A stretch of 6,523 nucleotides of DNA from Nitrosomonadales bacterium (GTDB lineage Bacteria; Pseudomonadota; Gammaproteobacteria; Burkholderiales; Gallionellaceae): positions 1 to 6,523 of the forward strand of contig QJWF01000146.1 of assembly GCA_003235435.1 (NCBI GenBank). The letters are read 5' to 3'. The translations under genes and the position numbers were made by a program. The notes under the pieces were generated by a model. It was not told where the DNA came from and made no database searches. It was given only the letters and a program-made list of their open reading frames with translations. Position 1 is the stretch's first letter, and each line of letters opens with the position of its first letter. Shown here piece by piece: positions 1-5,931 of the stretch.

Positions 1-257
1 AGCCATTAACAATGTGATTTTTGTGTCCCCACACCCGTTTGAACAAATTCGAAGTGACACCACATACAAAGTACCATTTCTTCCGCTGGCAAGCATGTAC
101 ACGCATGCTCATTTCGCCATACCAGCAAGCTTCGTCATTCCGGCGCAGCCCGGAATCCATTTGGGTTTATCAAAGAACTCATGCAATGTCCGGCAACCCC
201 GGAAATTATTTGATTAGCTGGATTCCGGTCTGCGCCGGAATGACGGACGGAGAGAAG
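1..257. other. Gene-free stretch downstream of accA
   Basis: No convincing gene is seen here. Short open frames on the plus strand run through the inverted-repeat element and show no family resemblance or ribosome binding site. Apart from that element, the only structure seen is a small perfect hairpin, AGCATG (92-97) and CATGCT (104-109) around a 6-nt loop, without a T-run. The gene expected downstream of accA in many betaproteobacteria (tilS) is not found in the window. Confidence 0.5.
133..245. repeat. Inverted-repeat (MITE/REP-like) element downstream of accA
   Basis: Two 28-nt arms, 133-160 and 218-245, are inverted copies of each other matching at 26 of 28 positions. They are separated by 57 nt. 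Each arm is also an imperfect palindrome: ATTCCGG at 137-143 pairs with CCGGAAT at 150-156, and ATTCCGG at 222-228 pairs with CCGGAAT at 235-241. The RNA can therefore form one long hairpin or two short ones. Arms of the type CGTCATTCCGG...CCGGAATCCAG are a widespread short dispersed repeat in proteobacterial genomes (general knowledge, not tested here). The element begins 12 bp past the accA stop, so it probably also ends or stabilises the accA transcript. No transposase is present, so if mobile it is non-autonomous. Confidence 0.75.
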
Positions 258-1226
258 TTAGTGCAACTCGACTTCCTTGAACTTGCCATAACTCATCAAG
301 CGGGTGAAGCGGCTTTGCAGCAACTCTGAAACAGGTTTGCCCTGGGCCGTCTTCAGTGCATCCTGCAGTGCTTTTTTTACATTCTGCATGGTCGCTGCAT
401 AATCGCGGTGAGCGCCGCCCAGTGGTTCGCTGATGATCTTGTCCACCAGGCCCAGCGTCTTCAGTCTGGTTGCCGTGATCCCCAATGTCTCCGCGGCTTC
501 TGGTGCTTTTTCAGCGCTTTTCCACAGAATCGATGCGCAACCTTCGGGAGAGATGACCGAATAAGTGCTGTATTGCAGCATCAGCAGCGCGTCTCCCACG
601 GCGATTGCCAGCGCACCGCCCGAGCCACCCTCGCCAATCACGGTACAGATGACGGGCACGCGCAGTTCGCTCATTTCGTAAAGATTTCGTCCGATAGCCT
701 CGGACTGGCCGCGCTCTTCCGCACCCACGCCGGGATAAGCGCCGGGCGTGTCGATGAAGGTCATAATGGGTATGTCGAACTTTTCCGCCAGATGCATCAG
801 GCGCATCGCCTTGCGATAGCCCTCGGGACGCGGCATGCCGAAATTTCGCATGATCTTTTCCTTGGTGTCGCGCCCTTTTTGATGGCCGATCACCATTACG
901 CTCTGGCCGTTGAATCTGGCCAATCCCCCAACGATGGCCTTATCGTCGGCATATACGCGATCGCCGTGCAATTCCTCAAAATCCGTGAACAGATGCTCGA
1001 TGTAATCCAGTGTATAAGGTCTCTGCGGATGACGCGACACCTGGGAGATCTGCCAGGGCGAAAGTTTGGAGTAGACCTCTTTGGTCAATGCGACGCTCTT
1101 CTTGGACAGTAGCGAAATCTCATCCGCTATATCGACTGCGGAATCATCCTGCACAAAGCGCAATTGCTCGATCTTGTCTTCCAGTTCGGCGATCTGACTT
1201 TCAAAATCCAGAAATGACACTTTCAT
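258..1226 (-). CDS. accA: Acetyl-CoA carboxylase, carboxyltransferase subunit alpha (AccA)
   Basis: Cytoplasmic alpha subunit of the carboxyltransferase half of acetyl-CoA carboxylase. With AccD it moves the carboxyl group from carboxybiotin on AccB to acetyl-CoA, giving malonyl-CoA, the committed step of fatty acid synthesis. The 322 residues are full length for the family. The N-terminus is a helical, coiled-coil-like segment (about 1-50) followed by a crotonase-fold domain. Family blocks are visible: [10 protein letters not shown] at 114-123, [10 protein letters not shown] at 157-166, the oxyanion-type glycine run [10 protein letters not shown] at 198-207, and [10 protein letters not shown] at 226-235. 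The ATG has an AAGGA ribosome site about 8 nt upstream. A TATTAT box at 1314-1319 is a possible -10, but its -35 is poor, giving a leader of about 80 nt. The gene ends just before an inverted-repeat element. Nothing suggests damage. Confidence 0.98.
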   Translation of the reverse strand: MKVSFLDFESQIAELEDKIEQLRFVQDDSAVDIADEISLLSKKSVALTKEVYSKLSPWQISQVSRHPQRPYTLDYIEHLFTDFEELHGDRVYADDKAIVGGLARFNGQSVMVIGHQKGRDTKEKIMRNFGMPRPEGYRKAMRLMHLAEKFDIPIMTFIDTPGAYPGVGAEERGQSEAIGRNLYEMSELRVPVICTVIGEGGSGGALAIAVGDALLMLQYSTYSVISPEGCASILWKSAEKAPEAAETLGITATRLKTLGLVDKIISEPLGGAHRDYAATMQNVKKALQDALKTAQGKPVSELLQSRFTRLMSYGKFKEVELH

Positions 1227-1327
1227 ATTGGTTCCTTACCGATTTTACTGCCAGCCATCCGAACAGTCTGCCAAAAAACAACAGCAAAGTCATTGGCTAC
1301 TGAACGCGACGCGATAATACAACATTA

Positions 1328-1358
1328 CAAAACAAAAAACCTCCCGAGTGCCGGCAGT
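1328..1358 (-). terminator. Possible intrinsic terminator after the phosphoglycerate-mutase-like gene
   Basis: On the minus strand, 26 nt past the stop at 1384, a short stem (CTGCCG pairing with CGGGAG around GCACT, one G-G mismatch) is followed by a T-rich run, TTTTTTGTTTT. The stem is short and imperfect, so termination may be partial. If it works, it separates accA from the upstream gene. Confidence 0.35.
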
Positions 1359-1383
1359 ATCTCTTCATCATATTGGTGTCATT

Positions 1384-2391
1384 CTACACTAGGGAATATT
1401 CGGCCAAGCTCCCGGCACGCCTCCAGAATGCCCAGACATCCCCGCGCTCCAGCGATAAACGACGAATGCCGCCATCTCCCGGAATATCGATTTCCAGCAG
1501 ATCAATTTTCCCGCTGCGCAAAGCCTGCCATAACGGCTGCGCATATCCGGTTTCGAAATCCTGCAAAGCATCGCGCCATGCAGCGAGATCGCCGCGTCGC
1601 AAGGCAGACGTCAAGCCTGTCCAAACCAGCAATTGTTTGCCATCGCCGATGACTTTATTCCAATTATTCGGCAAAGTCTCATAAGGGATGCATGCCGTTG
1701 CGGCGAACATCGCGACCAGTTCTTCATCGGAACTTGCGCTGCCATAAGATTTCTGTACTGCACCTGGCAGTTCTCCACTGCCCCAAAACCACACGCTGTT
1801 TACCGCCAGATCACCTCGCGCTTCCCGCGCTGCATTGAGCGGGTGCGCGAACAGCAGCATTTGTACCTCGTTGAACAGTTGATGCCAACGCGCAGAATCA
1901 TCCCCTGTCGGCAGGACCCCTCGCACATCGCCGCCGATCACTTTCGAAAGCGGTGTGGTTCGGACGCGCGGCAGGGTATTCAGATGCACATACCAACGAT
2001 GCGGACGCGGCGCAAGAAATTCCATGCCCTGACCGGAAAAGTGCTGGTTCAGGCTCGCGCAGAAAGCAGCCGCTTCGGCGCCGTCGACCTGCACGCCTGC
2101 AAGCAGCAACCGGTCGCGCTGCAAATCAAGATGCACCGGATCGGCGCGCATCCAGAATCCCTCGGCAAGTCCATCGTAAGCTGCGGAGATAGCAGCGATC
2201 GGCGCTTCAGTCTCGAAAGGAATACCGAACTTTTTACACAACAGGTTTTCCAGCGACACAGGATCAAGGATCTCCATGTGTCCCCGTCCCAGAATCTTTT
2301 TCAAAGCCGGCAAAGCCAAGCCATCAACGATCTCGGCGGCAAAATCCTTCGGAAGAAACAAATCGGGGATGACCAGATGAACGAATTTCAT
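1384..2391 (-). CDS. Phosphoglycerate-mutase-like / RpfE-type conserved protein, function unproven
   Basis: A 335-residue soluble protein with no signal peptide. It resembles a conserved betaproteobacterial and xanthomonad family annotated either as putative cofactor-independent phosphoglycerate mutase or as RpfE-type regulatory protein (from memory). Typical blocks are the N-terminus MKFVHLVIPDLFLP, the segment WMRADPVHLDL at 80-90, PRPHRWYVHL at 128-137, LPTGDDSARWHQLFNEVQM starting at 160, and NSVWFWGSGELP at 198-209. I see no complete metal-binding Asp/His/Ser set of a true iPGM, so enzymatic activity is doubtful. The start at 2391 is preferred because the family begins MKFVHL. An ATG 36 nt upstream (2427) adds an unfamiliar MILANCHVHFVT. 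Neither start has a good Shine-Dalgarno. A possible promoter overlaps the end of the upstream gene. Confidence 0.8.
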   Translation of the reverse strand: MKFVHLVIPDLFLPKDFAAEIVDGLALPALKKILGRGHMEILDPVSLENLLCKKFGIPFETEAPIAAISAAYDGLAEGFWMRADPVHLDLQRDRLLLAGVQVDGAEAAAFCASLNQHFSGQGMEFLAPRPHRWYVHLNTLPRVRTTPLSKVIGGDVRGVLPTGDDSARWHQLFNEVQMLLFAHPLNAAREARGDLAVNSVWFWGSGELPGAVQKSYGSASSDEELVAMFAATACIPYETLPNNWNKVIGDGKQLLVWTGLTSALRRGDLAAWRDALQDFETGYAQPLWQALRSGKIDLLEIDIPGDGGIRRLSLERGDVWAFWRRAGSLAEYSLV

Positions 2392-2445
2392 GGTGACGAA
2401 GTGTACATGACAATTCGCCAAAATCATGTGAGGCGAGGTTTAAGT

Positions 2446-2473
2446 AGAATACCTGCGATTACCCTGCCTTCAA
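2446..2473 (-). promoter_or_regulatory. Possible sigma70 promoter for the phosphoglycerate-mutase-like gene
   Basis: On the minus strand TTGAAG (2468-2473) and TATTCT (2446-2451) are separated by 16 nt. This gives a predicted leader of roughly 45-50 nt to the ATG at 2391. The match is moderate and the -35 abuts the stop codon of the ACP phosphodiesterase gene, so co-transcription from upstream is equally possible. Confidence 0.3.
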
Positions 2474-3055
2474 TCAACCCGGCTGCCAGCAACGACAAAA
2501 CGCTTTCATGTCGGCCATCCAGTAATGGAAATCGCAGGTGAATCCATCCACATCTGCAAGAAACTCCCGCTCGCCGTTTGCCAGGGGATTGGGTTGCCGG
2601 GCTCTGCGTGACATTCGGAGCAACACGTCGGAGATACCGTCGATCTGCGCGTAGCTGGACAGCCAATTTTCCTTTTCCATCATCGTCAATGCGGGGCGAG
2701 ACGAGGCGGGCAGATCGTTCAGCCTGTCACTGATCAAACCGTAGACCCCTGCACAAAATTCTTCGAGCGGCTGATGATGGATGTCGGCCCAGTTGCTTGC
2801 AAGCAAATGATCGTAGATCACATCGACAAGCACGCCGGCATATCGCCTGCGATCAACCGAGATGCGTGCTCGGCTCCGCCTGAAGGCAGGCTGGGATTCA
2901 GCAAAACTGTCTATTGCACGATGCAGCGACACACCCTTTGCCAGATCGTCCGGCAATGCGCCGGGCAAAGGTCCTTTGATCCAGTCCCCGATTACACCTC
3001 CCACGATCAAGGCCGGATTGTCGCCTGCCAGCAGTGCATGGGCCAGAAAGTTCAA
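2474..3055 (-). CDS. acpH: Acyl carrier protein phosphodiesterase (AcpH family), TTG start
   Basis: Predicted cytoplasmic hydrolase that removes the 4'-phosphopantetheine arm from holo-ACP, giving apo-ACP. At 193 residues it has the size of the E. coli enzyme. Family features are the N-terminus NFLAHALLAG, GDWIKG at 23-28, HRAIDSF at 45-51, and the Asp/His-rich segment DVIYDHLLASNW at 78-89, which fits the HD-like metal-dependent fold of this family. The start codon is TTG: a good AAGGAG (3064-3069) lies 8 nt upstream, and an in-frame TGA sits two codons before it, ruling out an upstream ATG. An ATG 7 nt upstream of the TTG is out of frame and too close to the AAGGAG. The gene lies between a 57-codon ORF and the phosphoglycerate-mutase-like gene on the same strand. 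A one-base insertion after an original ATG (CCATGAAC to CCATTGAAC) would look the same. Confidence 0.85.
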   Translation of the reverse strand: MNFLAHALLAGDNPALIVGGVIGDWIKGPLPGALPDDLAKGVSLHRAIDSFAESQPAFRRSRARISVDRRRYAGVLVDVIYDHLLASNWADIHHQPLEEFCAGVYGLISDRLNDLPASSRPALTMMEKENWLSSYAQIDGISDVLLRMSRRARQPNPLANGEREFLADVDGFTCDFHYWMADMKAFCRCWQPG

Positions 3056-3063
3056 TGGTCATT

Positions 3064-3069
3064 CTCCTT
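3064..3069 (-). promoter_or_regulatory. Ribosome binding site deciding the TTG start of acpH
   Basis: The minus-strand AAGGAG is 8 nt from the TTG at 3055 and about 1 nt from an out-of-frame ATG. The spacing favours the TTG. Confidence 0.7.
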
Positions 3070-3109
3070 GCGGCTGCATTGCAGCAAATAACGGGCCTGT
3101 CGAAGTTCA

Positions 3110-3283
3110 TTAATTGAATGTCTGCAGCGTGCCATACCCGGATGTCGTAAATTCCTGAAACCCGAAATTCAACTGCCCGGCCTTCGCGGCCTTGACGTGA
3201 TCGGGCAAGAAATCGTCACGCCGCTTCAATTTCACTTTGATCCGAGCAAAGTCGTTCATGTAAGGCGCGGATATAGCTGCCAT
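3110..3283 (-). CDS. Small ORF, 57 aa, unknown function (gene or gene remnant)
   Basis: A 57-codon minus-strand frame begins MAAISAPYMNDFARIKVKL, with an alternative ATG at codon 9, and ends GYGTLQTFN. I do not recognise it. The product is basic in its first half (KVKLKRR at 17-23) and aromatic toward the end (NFGFQEF at 39-45), with no membrane segment, signal peptide or Cys motif. From codon 9 onward third positions are mostly G or C, as in neighbouring genes, which argues for real or formerly coding sequence. The first ATG directly follows an in-frame TGA. A weak GAAG lies upstream of it; the second ATG has no clear ribosome site. The ORF sits between the Rieske gene and acpH on the same strand, and its TAA overlaps an out-of-frame ATG. 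It could be a small protein, the 3' end of a decayed gene, or chance. Confidence 0.45.
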   Translation of the reverse strand: MAAISAPYMNDFARIKVKLKRRDDFLPDHVKAAKAGQLNFGFQEFTTSGYGTLQTFN

Positions 3284-3413
3284 TCAAACTTCAAAGTCAG
3301 GCATCAAGATAGCTGATTTTCCCGAAAATCGTCTAAAGCTCCAATTCCGCATCAGTGAAAGCTGCAAACAGATATTGGTCGAGAGCAGCTAATGTCTCAT
3401 AAAGGTTAGCAAT
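3284..3413 (-). other. Spacer after the Rieske gene with in-frame protein-like continuation
   Basis: Immediately after the Rieske TGA (3414-3416), the same frame stays open for 26 codons (3413-3336) and ends in TAG at 3333-3335. It reads IANLYETLAALDQYLFAAF followed by TDAELEL. There is no in-frame ATG or GTG, so it is not an independent gene. It looks more like lost or readthrough C-terminal sequence than random DNA. Further on, GATTTT (3315-3320) and AAAATC (3325-3330) can form a small hairpin around CCCG that might help end the Rieske transcript. No other gene is seen in this stretch. Confidence 0.4.
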
Positions 3414-4124
3414 TCAACATGCCGGTATGCTTTCCGAATACTTGCTAAGCAACTGCATGATCGTGTGGCCGCCCACGCTTTCGCGATAAACGCCGGGACC
3501 GAACTCTTTGATCAGGTCGCGCTTGTAACTCTTGAAATACTGGTCGATCAAATGATGTCCGGCGATGCCGGTTGCCGCGAGGCTGTCGTCGACAGGATTG
3601 TATTCCAGCCGTACCGGCACCAACGGATATGTCGCGGGACCGAATATATGCTCGGCGCCCTTCGCCGGGTCGAATATGGTGCCATGCGCGCAACACACGA
3701 TCTTGCCCGGCGCGCCTGCCAATTCGCTGCCGCTGGCAGCGTAGCGCAAATAACTAATATCCTTGTTCGGGGCGCTCAATTGGTGGGTGCAGATCGCAAC
3801 GTAAGAAACAAGGTTCGATGTCTTGCCGACTCCACCCGGCCAGGTATAGGGACCTTTTTCCGCGCTCAGCGGATCGCCCGAGAGTGTCATGCTGGCGGCA
3901 GGTTTGCCCAGGTTGATCAGGAAGCAGGGCACACCCTTGTATGGATAATGGAATATATAGGCTTCCTCGGTTCCCAGAGTGGACGCCTTGAGCGGTGCAC
4001 CGTCTGTGTCTGTGAGCAGGGCTTGTGAAAAATCCCGGAAGTCTTCCGCCCAAACGCGCGGGACACCCATTGCAAGAGCGGCAGCGCTTCCGGCGCAAAT
4101 CTTTATGAATCCGCGTCTGTCCAT
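3414..4124 (-). CDS. Tat-exported Rieske 2Fe-2S protein, arsenite-oxidase-small-subunit-like
   Basis: Predicted periplasmic Rieske electron carrier of 236 residues. The N-terminus MDRRGFIK plus a hydrophobic Ala-rich stretch (9-20) is a twin-arginine signal, with possible cleavage after VWA (about 24-26). Cluster ligands are C112 and H114 (CTH) with C144 and H147 (CCAH), followed by GTIFDP. The layout resembles the arsenite oxidase small subunit AioB: a YPYKGVPCFLINL segment at 60-72, GGVG at 97-100, SYVAICTH at 107-114, then FDPAKGA and GPATYPLVPV. The second cysteine of the usual CTHxGC is absent (CTHQLS), so the normal stabilising disulfide is missing. The loop from H114 to C144 has 29 residues, longer than in classical Rieske proteins. 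The start has GGGAG about 7 nt upstream. It lies 66 nt downstream of the flavoprotein gene, so an operon and shared electron path are likely. The true substrate is unknown. Confidence 0.88.
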   Translation of the reverse strand: MDRRGFIKICAGSAAALAMGVPRVWAEDFRDFSQALLTDTDGAPLKASTLGTEEAYIFHYPYKGVPCFLINLGKPAASMTLSGDPLSAEKGPYTWPGGVGKTSNLVSYVAICTHQLSAPNKDISYLRYAASGSELAGAPGKIVCCAHGTIFDPAKGAEHIFGPATYPLVPVRLEYNPVDDSLAATGIAGHHLIDQYFKSYKRDLIKEFGPGVYRESVGGHTIMQLLSKYSESIPAC

Positions 4125-4152
4125 CGTCGACTCCCATTGCAGGTTTGAAACT

Positions 4153-4180
4153 GGACAGTCACCGTTCAGGGTGGCTGTCC
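4153..4180 (-). promoter_or_regulatory. Intercistronic hairpin between flavoprotein and Rieske genes
   Basis: An inverted repeat of 11-nt arms (4153-4163 and 4170-4180, GGACAGTCACC / GGTGGCTGTCC) surrounds a 6-nt loop. In the minus-strand transcript one pair becomes a C-A mismatch, leaving 6 + 4 paired bases. No T-run follows, so it is unlikely to be a strong terminator. It more probably affects mRNA processing or stability and the relative output of the two cistrons. Confidence 0.5.
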
Positions 4181-4190
4181 GGGATACCGG

Positions 4191-5543
4191 TCAGGCGTCA
4201 AACATGTCGCGGTATATGCCGCGTGCCCATTCCAGAGTGGCTTTGCCTTTGGCCACATCCCGGTCCTCGAAAGTCTTGGTGTCTTTCGAGAAGCCTGAAA
4301 TGAGATCCTTGGCGGGATCGTAGTCATAACCGGCATCAACACTGATGGCTTCCATCGGGTCGGCATCGACCATCGAGTAGCAAACGGTGCGCGGGCTGAC
4401 CCAGGCGATCTCCTTGCCCTGTGCACGCGCAGCCAGCACCTTGGCAATGTACTTGCCCTCGGTATTGGAAGTGTTGGCGCTCTTGGAATAAGGATGGCGC
4501 CTCGAGTCGCCTGATACATAGACATGGGGATCACCGATGTAATTATAGAAACGAATATCGATGTCGGCTTCCTTCTGGTTGCTTCTGGTGGACGGCGCCA
4601 TCAAACCAAGCTGCTCGATCAGCGTGGAACCGCGAACGTTGGCATAGATTGCCGCATCATCGAACGGGATGGAATCGAATTCCGTCTTGATGATTTTCTT
4701 TTCCACGTCCACTCCGGTCACGGCCGAGCTTGGCATCCACTGGATGATATCCTTGTACAACTCGTCAAAGGCGGCATGAAATCCATCCTTCTTGATCGTG
4801 ATCTCGGGATTGGCATCAAGTATCAGCACCTTGCCCTTGATCTTGTTCTTCTTGATCACCGAGGCGATCATGCAAGAACGCTCGTAAGGTCCGGGCAGAC
4901 AGCGGTAGTTGCCGGAGGGAACGGTCTGTACAAACACGCCGCCCTCGAACTCCTGAACCTTTCGATGAATGGTGACGTGTTCGGTAGTCGAGATGAATCC
5001 CCCGGGAAAGGTCTGGCGCAGGGCGGTCATCGTTTCCACGTCTTTTACGCCGATCTTTTCGTAATCGTAGGAAATGCCCGGAGCGATCACCAGGAAGTCG
5101 TAAGCTATCTCGCCCTCGTTGGTAATAACCTTTCGCGCCGAACGATCCAGCCCGTTAACGGTAGCATTGAAATATATGTAGTTATTGTTCCGGGCGGCAT
5201 CCAGAAAACTGTGGTCGGCCAGGAACTCCAGATCGATGATTCCCGGATACCACAGGTTGCTGGAAAAGCAGGACGCATACATGTCACGCTTTTCCACCAG
5301 CACCACATCGAACGTGGGATATTCCTTCTTGGCATATTTGGCTATGGTAAGCCCGGAGGTGCCGCCTCCGACGATCACCAACCGCGGGCCTTTGGCCTTG
5401 GGAATTGCGGCCTTGGTTTTTCCGCTGGGCATGGTTTTGGCGAGCGCATTGCCAGATACCGCAGTGCCGCCAACAGCGAGCGTGCTTGCCGCAACACCCA
5501 GTTTGAGAAAATTACGGCGTGACAGGTCTTGATCTTGTTCCAT
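4191..5543 (-). CDS. Tat-exported FAD flavoprotein, flavocytochrome c sulfide dehydrogenase (FccB/SoxF) family
   Basis: Predicted periplasmic flavoenzyme of 450 residues. FccB enzymes oxidise sulfide to sulfur and pass electrons to a c-type cytochrome. The twin-arginine signal SRRNFLKLG (8-16) leads a hydrophobic Ala/Val stretch. The dinucleotide fold is VIVGGGTSGL (56-65) with acidic E84 ending strand 2. The three family cysteines are present: C92 in YASCFSSN (covalent FAD site in FccB), C215 in YRCLPGPYER, and C388 in VCYS (redox disulfide pair). Spacings of 123 and 173 residues are close to those recalled for Allochromatium FccB (Cys42, 161, 337). C224 is extra. A second FAD segment, HVYVSGDS, is at 340-347. 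The start at 5543 has GGAGGAGG close upstream; an in-frame ATG at 5630 would bury the Tat signal. No FccA-like CxxCH protein is encoded nearby; the partner appears to be the downstream Rieske protein. Sulfide as substrate is inferred. Confidence 0.88.
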   Translation of the reverse strand: MEQDQDLSRRNFLKLGVAASTLAVGGTAVSGNALAKTMPSGKTKAAIPKAKGPRLVIVGGGTSGLTIAKYAKKEYPTFDVVLVEKRDMYASCFSSNLWYPGIIDLEFLADHSFLDAARNNNYIYFNATVNGLDRSARKVITNEGEIAYDFLVIAPGISYDYEKIGVKDVETMTALRQTFPGGFISTTEHVTIHRKVQEFEGGVFVQTVPSGNYRCLPGPYERSCMIASVIKKNKIKGKVLILDANPEITIKKDGFHAAFDELYKDIIQWMPSSAVTGVDVEKKIIKTEFDSIPFDDAAIYANVRGSTLIEQLGLMAPSTRSNQKEADIDIRFYNYIGDPHVYVSGDSRRHPYSKSANTSNTEGKYIAKVLAARAQGKEIAWVSPRTVCYSMVDADPMEAISVDAGYDYDPAKDLISGFSKDTKTFEDRDVAKGKATLEWARGIYRDMFDA

Positions 5544-5583
5544 GATAGTTTCCTCCTCCGATAACAAATGACATTTTTGTATT

Positions 5584-5612
5584 TCGATAAAGAAACGCCT
5601 TATGCAGGTCAA
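5584..5612 (-). promoter_or_regulatory. Possible promoter of the flavoprotein-Rieske operon
   Basis: On the minus strand TTGACC (5607-5612) is followed after 17 nt by TATCGA (5584-5589), giving a leader of roughly 34 nt before the ATG at 5543. The -35 is good and the -10 weak, which suggests an activated promoter. The first half also resembles one half of an FNR/Anr box (TTGAC-CTGC-ATAAG against TTGAT-N4-ATCAA). The second half matches poorly, so redox control is only a possibility. Confidence 0.3.
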
Positions 5613-5886
5613 AGGTCGCAGGTTGTTCACACGGCCATGAGCAGACCTTGACTTAGCTAACGCTACTCCTGTTCATTTGCCAAGTAAATAGAGAATTTCG
5701 AAGGGTACATTTGTGCAGTTATTTACTGTGGATTTAAAGGCTGCGGGCTCAACCGACTCCTTTAACGATCTCTCGACCCGATCAGTCGCGGATCCAGCCT
5801 TGGCCGGAAGCGCGCTAGCTTCGAACGATTGCCGTAAAGAGCCCCGGCCCCCAGACGAGCCGGGTATCAAGCTCGGCGCTTGCCGC

Positions 5887-5892
5887 TATAAT
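5887..5892 (+). promoter_or_regulatory. Consensus -10 box upstream of the ExeA-type gene
   Basis: A perfect TATAAT lies 39 nt before the ATG at 5932, placing transcription start near 5899. The -35 region is weak: TATCAA is at 16 nt spacing. The gene may therefore depend on an activator or be weakly expressed. The ribosome site is a modest ACAGG about 7 nt before the ATG. Confidence 0.5.
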
Positions 5893-5931
5893 GACGCCTT
5901 CCCTACCAGGATATCCACTGACAGGCTGCCC

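Larger units (their letters stand above)
5544..5931. other. Divergent intergenic region between flavoprotein and ExeA-type genes
   Basis: This 388-nt stretch separates the divergent genes and holds no gene I can support. It carries the flavoprotein promoter candidate near the left end and a TATAAT box near the right end. Between them are an 8-bp inverted repeat, AGTAAATA (5683-5690) and TATTTACT (5720-5727), and two overlapping GC-rich inverted repeats: CCCGGC (5843-5848) with GCCGGG (5859-5864), and CGAGC (5856-5860) with GCTCG (5871-5875). Open frames exist on both strands here, but their translations look low in information and match no family I recognise. Confidence 0.5.

Noticed and set aside
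2392..2427. Upstream ATG of the phosphoglycerate-mutase-like gene
   Set aside because: The added 12 residues are unlike the family N-terminus and no ribosome site precedes it.
2898..3110. Minus-strand ORF starting at the ATG overlapping the 57-codon ORF's TAA
   Set aside because: The TAATG overlap looks like translational coupling, but the frame runs out of phase through acpH and its translation matches no family.
3414..3416. TGA of the Rieske gene as a selenocysteine codon
   Set aside because: No convincing SECIS-like hairpin is seen directly after the TGA, and Rieske proteins are not known to use selenocysteine here. A normal stop or a nonsense mutation is simpler.
4524..5522. Long plus-strand open frame opposite the flavoprotein gene
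   Set aside because: It is a shadow frame on the antisense strand of a clearly recognised gene, with no family signature. The same holds for the long plus-strand frames opposite accA (408-1112), the phosphoglycerate-mutase-like gene (1633-2541) and the Rieske gene (3465-4028).
5544..5630. Longer start of the flavoprotein at 5630
   Set aside because: It would add 29 residues before the Tat signal and include the promoter and the strong ribosome site, so the ATG at 5543 is clearly better.
5673..5870. Minus-strand open frame of 65 codons in the divergent region
   Set aside because: No recognisable family or ribosome site, and it overlaps the inverted repeats. Probably spurious, though conservation was not tested.
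5713..5931. N-terminal extension of the ExeA-type ATPase in the same open frame
   Set aside because: The 73 extra residues look non-specific and include the promoter-like TATAAT region. The family begins MY..FGL, which matches the ATG at 5932.
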